Of a stretch of DNA of 64,000 nt, positions 1-7,208 are shown one piece after another. The notes under the pieces were generated by a model. It ran no database searches, had not been told where the DNA came from, and saw nothing but the letters and a program-made list of their open reading frames with translations. Source of the stretch: Planococcus sp. MER TA 32b. GTDB lineage: Bacteria; Bacillota; Bacilli; Bacillales_A; Planococcaceae. Positions within the stretch are counted from its first letter, which is position 1; each line of letters starts with the position of its first letter. The stretch is from positions 186,001-250,000 of the forward strand of contig JAMCAN010000001.1 of the NCBI GenBank assembly GCA_023715185.1, written 5' to 3'. Both the position numbers and the translations under genes were made by a program.

Positions 1-425
1 GGAAACTTGCGGATGCGTCCCGCCTGTTCGTCGAAACGGAATACAAAGTCATCACGGACGAGGCCAGTGAAGCCGAAGTGATCGAGTGGTGGAAATCAAT
101 TACGGAAGACGGGCACGAAGGCATCATCATCAAACCGGAATTCTACATCGTCCGGAGTAAAGGCAAATTGCTGCAGCCGGCCATCAAAGTGAGGGGACAA
201 AGGTATCTGCGCATCATATACGGCATGGATTACCTGGAGCCGAAAAACCTGGAGCGGCTGAAAAACCGCAACACCGGCAAGAAGCAGAAACTTGCTTTGA
301 GGGAATTTGCGCTGGGCCTCGAAGGCATTGCGCGCTTCGTGAACGGGGAATCGATCGAACGCGTCCATGAATGCACGCTCGGCGCATTGGCGATGGAATC
401 CGATCCGGTCGACCCGCGATTATAG
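1..425 (+). CDS. Polynucleotide kinase-phosphatase (Pnkp), C-terminal ligase part, partial
   Basis: The reading frame is open from base 3, so only the C-terminal 140 residues are present and the start lies off the left edge. The text resembles the C-terminal adenylyltransferase (ligase-like) domain of bacterial Pnkp, the end-healing enzyme of the Pnkp/Hen1 RNA-repair system. Visible are the nucleotidyltransferase motif IV-like EGIIIKP (about residue 38), the motif V-like PAIKVRGQRYLRIIYG and the typical tail ending in DPVDPRL. A strong terminator follows the stop, so this is the last gene of its unit. Family call by recognition of the motif context; the kinase and phosphatase domains cannot be seen. 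Confidence 0.75.
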   Translation, partial: KLADASRLFVETEYKVITDEASEAEVIEWWKSITEDGHEGIIIKPEFYIVRSKGKLLQPAIKVRGQRYLRIIYGMDYLEPKNLERLKNRNTGKKQKLALREFALGLEGIARFVNGESIERVHECTLGALAMESDPVDPRL

Positions 426-437
426 AAGAATCATACG

Positions 438-473
438 AAAACCGAGAGGCCGACGATGCCTTTCGGTTTTTTT
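438..473 (+). terminator. Rho-independent terminator after pnkp
   Basis: AAAACCGA plus GGC pair with GCC plus TCGGTTTT, followed by a T run. The minus strand also ends in T residues, so it can act on both strands and is the terminator next to palindromic element copy A. Confidence 0.8.
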
Positions 474-474
474 C

Positions 475-494
475 GCTTTTCGCGTGAGAAAAGC
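475..494 (-). repeat. Dispersed palindromic element, copy A (minus orientation)
   Basis: Read on the minus strand this is GCTTTTC, a 6-base loop and GAAAAGC, preceded by a TCAAAAGAAAAACGCAT lead-in and followed by GAAAAAAACC. Five other copies at about 25.3, 29.7, 34.3, 41.9 and 60.75 kb share the lead-in, stem and tail. On the minus strand the order is array (716 to 605), element, terminator (473 to 438), the same order as in the plus-strand copies. Confidence 0.7.
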
Positions 495-604
495 ATGCGT
501 TTTTCTTTTGAATTGGGGTTTTGAGAGAGAATTGATGAAAATGAAGGCTGGTTAATGGGGGAAAAAGTCTTTTCGAAGAGCTGATTTTGCGTAATCGCTT
601 GTAA

Positions 605-716
605 ATCGGCGTTCAGCGAATTATATCGGCGTTCAGGGAAATAAATCGGCGTTCAGAAGATTATATCGGCGCTCAGAAAAATAAATCGGCGTTCAGGAAA
701 TTATATCGGCGTTCAG
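605..716 (-). repeat. Periodic array A: 6 units, exact 20-bp period
   Basis: The 12-base core ATCGGCGTTCAG starts at 605, 625, 645, 665, 685 and 705, exactly 20 bases apart, with one core substitution (665 unit). The 8-base linkers differ and alternate between ttat and ataa before the core. Read on the minus strand the unit is CTGAACGCCGAT followed by an A/T box, almost the same core as array E at 60581. The stretch 474-860 otherwise holds only the palindrome and the 5' region of the next gene. Confidence 0.9.
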
Positions 717-860
717 CAAAACAAGTCACTTTAACCGGTCTCCCATCCGCTTTTACACAAATTTAAAATTGCTCATCAGTGAGTATCGATATATATGGTA
801 AAATATAGATAGAAAATTTTGCGAAATCAAAAACCATCAAATTCGAAAGGAGCGGGTCAT

Positions 861-1277
861 GTGAAGCGATTGAAGTGGTTAATTGCAATAACCATTACTG
901 CCATAACACTTGCAGGCTGTTCGTCTGATGGAGAAGTGATATGGGTAGGGGTTCCTTATCAAGAGGATGAGACGAGCGGGATAAAGTTCCATACTGACAT
1001 CACGGATGCAGAATCGATAACGGATTTGAGGGACATCATAAATACAGAAAAAGAAATGGAACAGCCTGCGGATTTAACCGGTTTAGCGGATACTTTCTTC
1101 ACTTTGGATATACCGGAGGAAGGCGTTTCATTAATACAGCGTTACATCTGGTATAGGGAAGACGGCAGCGCCCTTTTAACTCGTGAAGAGCTGAAGAATA
1201 ACGAAGCTGGCAACAAAGACGTTTATATATTAGCTCCCGAACAAGCAGACGAGCTGAAACGCATACTAGAAGAGTAA
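861..1277 (+). CDS. Small lipoprotein, unknown function
   Basis: 138 residues from the GTG at 861, chosen because AAAGGAG sits 8 bases upstream and the protein then begins with a clean lipoprotein signal peptide (MKRLKWLIAI... with lipobox LAGC ending at about residue 20). The mature part is acidic and soluble-looking with no motif I recognise. It begins a run of four plus-strand genes (46-base gap, then 15 bases, then an overlap) that ends with two ABC permeases, so a surface-exposed accessory to that transporter is possible. It is too small to be the usual oligopeptide-binding protein. Confidence 0.75.
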   Translation: MKRLKWLIAITITAITLAGCSSDGEVIWVGVPYQEDETSGIKFHTDITDAESITDLRDIINTEKEMEQPADLTGLADTFFTLDIPEEGVSLIQRYIWYREDGSALLTREELKNNEAGNKDVYILAPEQADELKRILEE

Positions 1278-1323
1278 AGTATAAACCCTAACGTAAGAAC
1301 ATACTTGTTCAGGAGAGATCAAA

Positions 1324-1785
1324 ATGTCGCAAATCACCTTTCTTGCTTCCTCGAAGCCTTTTATAATGCCGGATGAAATAAAAGAACTTAATAACCGTAC
1401 GGCTTACACAAGTGAGGAAGAAGCCGTTTTCTTTTCCGTTCAGAAATTAGATCCACTATGGGTAAAAGAAATCGAGGGTTTATTTTCAATGCCTTATCTG
1501 TATGAAGCCGCAGGACTCGAAAGCCCGTTATTTTTAACCTATCTGGAAAAATACATGGAAACCGGAGATGTCCTTGAGCTTTACAGCGTCCCGAATCAGC
1601 ATGCGCTGCAGAAATACATACAAAGAATGTGGGAAAACCCGGAGCCGATCCATGTGAATATTGGGAGTTTTACTTACCAGGACATCCATGGCTCCTATCA
1701 ATTAACCCCTAAAAAATGGACCGAAGAGTTAAGCCGCAAAAAATACATAACCGATCGAAGTGTGACCACATTTGTGAAGTATTGA
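1324..1785 (+). CDS. Hypothetical protein in permease operon
   Basis: 153 residues, ATG start behind AGGAGA. No signal peptide or membrane segment is visible; the sequence is rich in Glu, Tyr and Trp and looks like a soluble cytoplasmic protein. I do not recognise a family. It lies 15 bases before the GTG of the first permease and so is very probably cotranscribed with it. The function is unknown. Confidence 0.75.
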   Translation: MSQITFLASSKPFIMPDEIKELNNRTAYTSEEEAVFFSVQKLDPLWVKEIEGLFSMPYLYEAAGLESPLFLTYLEKYMETGDVLELYSVPNQHALQKYIQRMWENPEPIHVNIGSFTYQDIHGSYQLTPKKWTEELSRKKYITDRSVTTFVKY

Positions 1786-1800
1786 CTAAGGAGCGATCAA

Positions 1801-2736
1801 GTGATTACCCGAATTCTTTTTCCCGTACTTGTCTGGATGCTGTCTTTTACCATTTTGCTGCTGATCATCCTGCTGCCCACGGATACGGTTTTCACCGAGG
1901 GGCGGGGCGGCTCATTTGGGGGCGCAGTCTATGACTATCAATTTACGAATCACTGGGCTAATATCAAATTTTTCTTTTCATACATAATTGAGCAGGGTGG
2001 CCTGGGGCTGGATCAGATGGGGAATCCGATAAGCGAGCAAATTGGGACGGTATTTCTGCGGAGCCTGAAAATTTTCCTGCCGGCCATTCTTATCGGCTTT
2101 TTCATCGGCATTGCCAAGGGCGTCATCGATTACAGGTTCCGAAAAGGAAAAGGAAGAGTCATCGGTCAATTCACGACTGCCGGCATTCTGGCGGTGCCTG
2201 ATATTGCCGTAATTATTGTAATTCAGCTCGCTGTTTTGTATTTGCAGTCAAAAGGGCTGGTGGATATCAACTTGTTCGGCCATGACCAGCTCGACAATGT
2301 CCTGATGAATATTCTTTACCTGTCCATCTACCCCGTCATGTTCATTTCAACGATTACATTCAACGCACTCCAGGCGGAACAGGGCGAGGATTACGTGCGG
2401 ACAGCCCGGTCAAAAGGGATCGCTGAAATGAAAGTGCTCTATACGCATATGCTGAAAAATGGCATATTGAAGATTTTCGCTTACTCCAACACAATGGTGC
2501 TCTACACCTTGTCGAATTTATTTATCGTGGAAGTCTTCACTGAATACAGAGGCGCCGCTTTTTATATGTACGATACACTGGGCAGCGCTACGACGTTTTA
2601 TGTGGGTGCCCTATTGTCGGCAGATGTCATCAAGCAGATCGGCTATGTTTTCCTGTTCACCGTCTTTATCCTGGTGGCTAATGTTGTATCCGGCATAGCG
2701 CGGTCATTCGTTCCGGTACAGGGGGAGAAGTTATGA
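1801..2736 (+). CDS. ABC transporter permease, OppB/DppB type
   Basis: 311 residues, GTG start behind AAGGAGCG. An N-terminal membrane segment (about residues 8-27) precedes a BPD_transp_1 domain with five further hydrophobic segments. The cytoplasmic coupling loop is visible as EDYVRTARSKGIAEMKVLY, a typical EAA-type loop of the peptide/nickel permease family. It overlaps the next permease by 4 bases (ATGA), the usual arrangement for a heterodimeric permease. Unlike classical opp/dpp operons, no solute-binding protein and no ATPase genes follow; they must be elsewhere if the transporter is functional. Confidence 0.85.
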   Translation: MITRILFPVLVWMLSFTILLLIILLPTDTVFTEGRGGSFGGAVYDYQFTNHWANIKFFFSYIIEQGGLGLDQMGNPISEQIGTVFLRSLKIFLPAILIGFFIGIAKGVIDYRFRKGKGRVIGQFTTAGILAVPDIAVIIVIQLAVLYLQSKGLVDINLFGHDQLDNVLMNILYLSIYPVMFISTITFNALQAEQGEDYVRTARSKGIAEMKVLYTHMLKNGILKIFAYSNTMVLYTLSNLFIVEVFTEYRGAAFYMYDTLGSATTFYVGALLSADVIKQIGYVFLFTVFILVANVVSGIARSFVPVQGEKL

Positions 2737-3629
2737 ACCGTAATCTATGGTTAGGCCTCATCATGACCGGAATTCTATTGGCCATTGTGATTTTAGGTCC
2801 GTATTTGCCGTTTGTGGACCCGTCGCTTGAACAGAATCTGTTGGATAAAGATGATGGTGGCGGTCTGTTGGTGCCACCTTATGCCCCGTCAGACGAATTT
2901 CTGATCGGCACGGACAGAAAAGGTGTGGATTTATGGTCGAAAGTGATGGTCGGCGCAAGAGAAACCTTCTATATCCTGGCGGTCATCGTCGGCTTCCGTT
3001 TAGTTCTGGCGCTGCTTGTTTCCGTAGGAGCATTTTATATTTCCGGCATCCGGCTCATCATGAACATCTGGAACGCTGTATTTTCTTTTATGCCGACAAT
3101 TTTCATCATCTTGATTCTCCTGGCGATTCCGGGCGTCATGTTTTCGGATTACAGGGCATTTTGGGTAATGGCGATTATATCGGTAGTGGAAGTTGGCCGG
3201 CTTGCACTGATTTTCTATGATTCGCTGCAAACACAAAAAAGGCAGACTTACATGGAAGCAGCAATCGCAAGCGGTGGGCGCAGATGGACGCTTTTCAAAA
3301 GTTATTACTGGCCGTCATTGAAGCGGGAAGTGGTTTCTTCGGGTGCGACGGAATCAGGCAGAGCGATGTTCCTTCTCGCCCAGCTTGGCGTCATCGGAAT
3401 TTACATCAACCAGGAATTCTTCTCACAGCTTGACCGCAGTTACCGCTCGGTTGACTTGTCCAATTCCTGGCCCGTGCTCCTGAGCAATTTAAGGCGCGAT
3501 GTCAATTCGGCCGAATGGATTCCGCTCGTTGCCCTGTTTTTCATCACCTTTTCAATCATCGGCTTTTACTTATTGGCGGATGGTCTGAAAAAGCGCCAGG
3601 CAATCAAGCTGCGGCGCGACTTCCAATAA
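2733..3629 (+). CDS. ABC transporter permease, OppC/DppC type
   Basis: 298 residues, ATG overlapping the stop of the OppB-type partner. It has the N-terminal segment of OppC-type permeases (residues about 6-26), a periplasmic stretch containing a LIGTDRKGVDLWSKV motif (the FGTDxxGRD-like signature of the family) and the coupling loop YMEAAIASGGRRWTLFK. It probably forms the second half of the channel. The substrate cannot be deduced from sequence. Last gene of the four-gene run beginning at 861. Confidence 0.85.
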   Translation: MNRNLWLGLIMTGILLAIVILGPYLPFVDPSLEQNLLDKDDGGGLLVPPYAPSDEFLIGTDRKGVDLWSKVMVGARETFYILAVIVGFRLVLALLVSVGAFYISGIRLIMNIWNAVFSFMPTIFIILILLAIPGVMFSDYRAFWVMAIISVVEVGRLALIFYDSLQTQKRQTYMEAAIASGGRRWTLFKSYYWPSLKREVVSSGATESGRAMFLLAQLGVIGIYINQEFFSQLDRSYRSVDLSNSWPVLLSNLRRDVNSAEWIPLVALFFITFSIIGFYLLADGLKKRQAIKLRRDFQ

Positions 3630-3713
3630 TACTGATGTTAGGGTGGGGTTTACAGGTTTCATTGTATTGTATGAAATGAAAAAGTATCCATAGAAGAAAG
3701 GAAGTGCGCAGCA

Positions 3714-4421
3714 ATGGATTTTGAAACGGTCATGCAGGAACTCGAGGCACTGAGCAAAGCGAATATGAAGAAGAGGTATCTTTCGAATGGTGCACATGAA
3801 CCGCTTTTCGGTGTCGCAACCGGTGCCATGAAACCGATGGCGAAAAAAATAAAAATCGATCAGGAGCTGGCGGAGAAATTGTATGCCACCGGCAATTACG
3901 ACGCGATGTATTTTGCGGGCGTCATCGCAGATCCGAAAGCGATGACGGCAGAAGATTACGACCGCTGGCTGGATTCGGCGTATTTCTTTATGCTGTCTGA
4001 TTACGTGGTGGCTGTGACATTGTCGGAATCGGATATCGCGCAGGAAGTGGCAGACAAATGGATTGCGAGCGGCGAAGAGCTGCGGATGTCCGCCGGCTGG
4101 AGCTGTTATTGCTGGCTGCTCGGCAGCCGCAAAGACGAGGAGTTTTCGGAGAGCAAGCTGTCCGGCATGCTGAAACTCGTGGAAGACACGATTCACGATG
4201 CTCCGGAACGCACAAAATCCGCCATGAATAATTTTATCGAAACGGTTGGTGTATCATATAAGCCATTGAGCGAAAAAGCGCTGGAAACAGCGCGGCAGAT
4301 CGGTCCTGTTGAAATGAAGCGCGAAGGAAAGAAAAGCAGTTTCCAGAATGCAGCCGCGACCATCGAAAAAGCGATGGAAAAAGATCGCTTGGGCTTCAAG
4401 CGGAGATATGTGAGATGTTAA
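3714..4421 (+). CDS. DNA alkylation repair protein, AlkD family
   Basis: 235 residues, ATG behind AAAGGAAG. The helical, HEAT-like sequence with SMLSDYVV-type and SAMNNFIETVG-type segments matches the AlkD family of 3-methyladenine/7-methylguanine glycosylases (DNA_alkylation domain), and the length is normal. These enzymes excise positively charged alkylated bases without base flipping. Monocistronic with its own terminator. Three other alkylation-repair functions (adaA-alkA-ogt and tag) lie near 58.5-61.5 kb. I did not assign the catalytic Asp/Trp residues. Confidence 0.75.
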   Translation: MDFETVMQELEALSKANMKKRYLSNGAHEPLFGVATGAMKPMAKKIKIDQELAEKLYATGNYDAMYFAGVIADPKAMTAEDYDRWLDSAYFFMLSDYVVAVTLSESDIAQEVADKWIASGEELRMSAGWSCYCWLLGSRKDEEFSESKLSGMLKLVEDTIHDAPERTKSAMNNFIETVGVSYKPLSEKALETARQIGPVEMKREGKKSSFQNAAATIEKAMEKDRLGFKRRYVRC

Positions 4422-4426
4422 AGGGG

Positions 4427-4459
4427 AAGAGGCGGCTGTTATAAAGCTGCTTCTTTTTT
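4427..4459 (+). terminator. Terminator after alkD-like gene
   Basis: AAGAGGCGGCT pairs imperfectly with AGCTGCTTC around a short loop and is followed by six Ts. Confidence 0.65.
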
Positions 4460-4479
4460 GTGAGGAAAAATCCCCCTAG

Positions 4480-4508
4480 TTGACTTCCTGCATAGAGGGT
4501 GATAAATT
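4480..4508 (+). promoter_or_regulatory. Putative sigma-A promoter for the Rrf2 operon
   Basis: TTGACT at 4480-4485, a 17-base spacer and TAAATT at 4503-4508. The downstream A/T-rich stretch to 4560 is a plausible autoregulatory site for the Rrf2 protein, but no clear dyad is seen. Confidence 0.5.
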
Positions 4509-4570
4509 TAAATCAATTAAAGATAAATAGAGTCTTTGATATCTGCGAATAAATCTTACAGGAGGTCATC

Positions 4571-4984
4571 ATGAAATATTCGAACGCGACGAACTACGCT
4601 TTGCACACGATGGTCCATATCATGCGCCAGTCTGACGGGGAGCCGATAGGGGTTCAGGAGCTGGCTGCGATGCAGAAACTGTCACCGACATATCTATCGA
4701 AAATTTTGACCAAGCTGACGAAATCCGGACTGATCGAATCGACGCCCGGCGTAAAGGGTGGCTACAAAATCTCACGCAAGCAAAAGGAAATCTCATTCCT
4801 CGATGTCATCAAATCGATTGAAGGGGACACGAATTTATTCGAATGCTCGATCCATCACGAAGGCTGCCTGATTGAAAATGTGATGCGGCAGGCGGAGGAC
4901 AATATGAAGCACGAGCTCGAAAACAAGCTGCTGATCGATATTGTCAGGATGGCGGAAGAAAAACAGGCTGGGATTGAAAGTTAA
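4571..4984 (+). CDS. Rrf2-family transcriptional regulator
   Basis: 137 residues, ATG behind AGGAGG. N-terminal winged helix (residues about 1-80) with the family pattern of NYALHTMVHI and the recognition region SPTYLSKILTKLTKSGLI followed by a GVKGGYKI wing. The C-terminal half carries two cysteines, CSIHHEGC, instead of the three of IscR-type Fe-S sensors, so redox or ligand sensing through a thiol pair is possible. The stop abuts the leader of a thioredoxin-reductase-like gene and a methyltransferase follows, suggesting an operon under autoregulation. Confidence 0.85.
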   Translation: MKYSNATNYALHTMVHIMRQSDGEPIGVQELAAMQKLSPTYLSKILTKLTKSGLIESTPGVKGGYKISRKQKEISFLDVIKSIEGDTNLFECSIHHEGCLIENVMRQAEDNMKHELENKLLIDIVRMAEEKQAGIES

Positions 4985-5008
4985 TTGAAATTAGAAGGAG
5001 TGATTGGA

Positions 5009-5908
5009 ATGTTACTCGATTGTGCAGTAGTCGGCGGAGGGCCGGCGGGGCTGAACGCTTCGCTTGTGCTCGGAAGATCCCGGCGGAAAACGGTTCTGTT
5101 CGATGACAATAAACCGCGCAATGCGGTCGTTTCGGAATCGCATGGATTCATCACGCGGGATGGCGTCGATCCGCAGGAATTCAAACGGATCGGTCTTGAA
5201 GAATTGACGAAGTATCCAAGTGTTGAAGTTCAGAAACAACGTGTCGTGCGTGTTCATAAGGAAGATGGGCTGTTCCACCTTGAAGCGGAAGACGGAGCGG
5301 TATTCCAGGCAAAGCGGATAGTTCTGGCAATGGGCTTTAAAGAAATTCTGCCGGATGTGGAACGAGTGGAAGAGTTTTACGGAAGGAGCCTGTTCAGCTG
5401 TCCGTTCTGTGATGGCTGGGAAATGCGGGACAAGGCATTGGCTGTCATTTCAGATAACGAAGCGGCATCGCATATGGTGAAAGTGGCGTCGAACTGGACG
5501 GACGATTTGATTTATTGCACAAACGGACGGCAAATACTTTCAGAAGAGAAAAGTCTGCTGGAAAGCAGGGGTATTCAGGTTTATGAAGAAAAGATCCGTG
5601 CGTTAAACGGGGTGAACGGCAAGCTGGCGGAGATTCTTTTCGAAGACGGAAGCGCGGTTTCGCGGGAAGGCGGATTCATAACACCGGAATGGACGCTTGC
5701 TTCGGATATCGCAGCGTCGCTCGGCTGCAAACTCAATGACTGCGGCGGCGTGGAAAGCGACGCGATGAAACGGACGAATATTGAAGGCGTTTATGCCTGC
5801 GGAGATGTCTCGTTGGCCGGCGCATCCCAGTTGATTTTTGCGGCTGCGGAAGGAAGCATGGCCGCCATCAGCATCAATGCCGCGATGATTGAAGAGAAAT
5901 TCAGCTGA
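5009..5908 (+). CDS. NAD(P)/FAD-dependent oxidoreductase, thioredoxin-reductase-like
   Basis: 299 residues. I start it at the ATG at 5009 because AGAAGGAG lies 8 bases upstream; an in-frame TTG at 4985 has no such site. FAD-binding VVGGGPAGL is at residues 7-15, the redox pair CPFC at about 133-136, and the C-terminal GVYACGDV FAD motif precedes QLIFAAAEGSMAA. It resembles small TrxB/HcaD-like disulfide reductases. The substrate protein is unknown: no thioredoxin gene is adjacent. It is preceded by an Rrf2 regulator with a cysteine pair, consistent with a thiol-stress role (inference). Confidence 0.8.
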   Translation: MLLDCAVVGGGPAGLNASLVLGRSRRKTVLFDDNKPRNAVVSESHGFITRDGVDPQEFKRIGLEELTKYPSVEVQKQRVVRVHKEDGLFHLEAEDGAVFQAKRIVLAMGFKEILPDVERVEEFYGRSLFSCPFCDGWEMRDKALAVISDNEAASHMVKVASNWTDDLIYCTNGRQILSEEKSLLESRGIQVYEEKIRALNGVNGKLAEILFEDGSAVSREGGFITPEWTLASDIAASLGCKLNDCGGVESDAMKRTNIEGVYACGDVSLAGASQLIFAAAEGSMAAISINAAMIEEKFS

Positions 5909-5934
5909 AAAGATCAGTAAGAGGAGGAAACGAA

Positions 5935-6534
5935 GTGCACAAGAAACATTGCAGCTCGCATAGTAAGCACGGGTCTCACGGGAAGATGTCTTATCTGGAG
6001 AATCCTGCACGAAAAAATGACTTGTCTCCAGAAAAATTATTGAGCCTGATTCCGATTAGTGAAACGGATACGGTGCTGGATTTCGGAGCGGGTACCGGTT
6101 ACTTTACCATCCCAGCGGCGAAAGCAGTGACGGGGAATGTATATGCACTTGATATGGATGCAGAAATGCTGGACGTTATCAAAGCGAAAGCTCTGCACGC
6201 GGAAGTTCAAAACATCATTCCTGTTCACACCGATGGTTCGGATATTCCGTTGCCTGATGAAAGGGTCGATATGGTGATCGCCTCACTGGTATTGCACGAA
6301 ATCCAGCCACTCAATCGAACGTTGACGCAAATAAAAAATGTATTGAAAGATGGCGGCCATTTGGTCTCCATCGAGCTGGAACCTAAAGGGGAATCATCCC
6401 ATAAAGCACCAAGAATTTCATTGGCAGGTATGGAACAGGAGGTGGAGGATGCCGGTTTCCGGGTAGTGGAAAAAGTATTTCCTTCAGAATCGTTGTATGT
6501 ATTGATTGTGCAGAAGCAGGGGGAAGTTGGGTAA
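5935..6534 (+). CDS. Class I SAM methyltransferase with His-rich N-terminus
   Basis: 199 residues, GTG start behind GAGGAGG. The SAM-binding motif I VLDFGAGTGYF is at about residue 43 and the post-motif ALDMDAEML at about 64, giving a UbiE/Methyltransf_11-type fold. The N-terminal 25 residues are unusual: HKKHCSSHSKHGSHGK contains five His and one Cys, a possible metal-binding tail. It sits 26 bases after the flavoprotein gene, so it is probably the third gene of the Rrf2 operon. The methyl acceptor is unknown. Confidence 0.75.
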   Translation: MHKKHCSSHSKHGSHGKMSYLENPARKNDLSPEKLLSLIPISETDTVLDFGAGTGYFTIPAAKAVTGNVYALDMDAEMLDVIKAKALHAEVQNIIPVHTDGSDIPLPDERVDMVIASLVLHEIQPLNRTLTQIKNVLKDGGHLVSIELEPKGESSHKAPRISLAGMEQEVEDAGFRVVEKVFPSESLYVLIVQKQGEVG

Positions 6535-6675
6535 GTATATTTTTTTAGTTTAATTACAGATAACAGATGTCTGTAAAGTGTGTAATATAAATAAATTCAA
6601 AAGAAACTGTGTCATATTGCCGGCAAGATAAAAGCATCCATTTTTTACGTACAATTCATTTGTAAGAAGATGCCT

Positions 6676-7008
6676 TTATCTTTTATGCATTTTTTTAAAC
6701 CGGTTTCCGGTATTAATGTAAATCAGTCCGAAGACAATCAGGACGGCGAGTAAAACGCCGCCGGCAATCATCAGGGCGTTCATCTGGAGCAAGTCTCCCA
6801 GAGAAATCAGCGTAATGGGTGCGATGAAACTCAGGATCAATTTTCCGGTCGCCTTGCATAAAGCCGCTTCATCGTATTTTTCTTTTTCTTTGTCCGGCAA
6901 AGTATTGTATCCGGCGATCAACATTGCGCCTTTGCCCTGCAGCAGGTAAATGCCCATGACGAGCAGAAGCAGGATGCCGAGAAGCGAAATGATTATATCG
7001 GTTGTCAT
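6676..7008 (-). CDS. DUF3784 membrane protein
   Basis: 110 residues, ATG behind GAGGTGA. Three hydrophobic segments (about 3-22, 58-73 and 78-98) with the family signature GKGAMLIAGYNTLPDKEKEKYDE after the first one identify DUF3784. Function unknown. Convergent with the methyltransferase; a long-loop inverted repeat (ATAAAGGCATC with GATGCTTTTAT) spans its stop and may serve as a weak terminator. Confidence 0.8.
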   Translation of the reverse strand: MTTDIIISLLGILLLLVMGIYLLQGKGAMLIAGYNTLPDKEKEKYDEAALCKATGKLILSFIAPITLISLGDLLQMNALMIAGGVLLAVLIVFGLIYINTGNRFKKMHKR

Positions 7009-7152
7009 GCGGAGTCACCTCGTAAATAGTATTCCCCAGTGCCAGTCATTATGACTGGCGCTGTAAGTGGTTTATTACTTTCAGTTTGAATGGTTCTCCG
7101 GTAATTTACAATCACTTTAGGCAGATGTGCTTTCACTGAAATATATTAACGG

Positions 7153-7188
7153 AAAAAAGAAGGATTCCGAAATGGAGTCCTTCTTTTA
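7153..7188 (-). terminator. Bidirectional terminator after pepF
   Basis: AAAAGAAGGA pairs with TCCTTCTTTT around a 12-base loop; the minus strand ends in T residues after the pepF stop. Confidence 0.7.
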
Positions 7189-7208
7189 ATTTATTCAAAT
7201 CCATCAAC

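Noticed and set aside
605-716. CRISPR array
   Set aside because: Units are only 12 bases with 8-base linkers, far below repeat and spacer lengths of CRISPR, and no cas genes are near.
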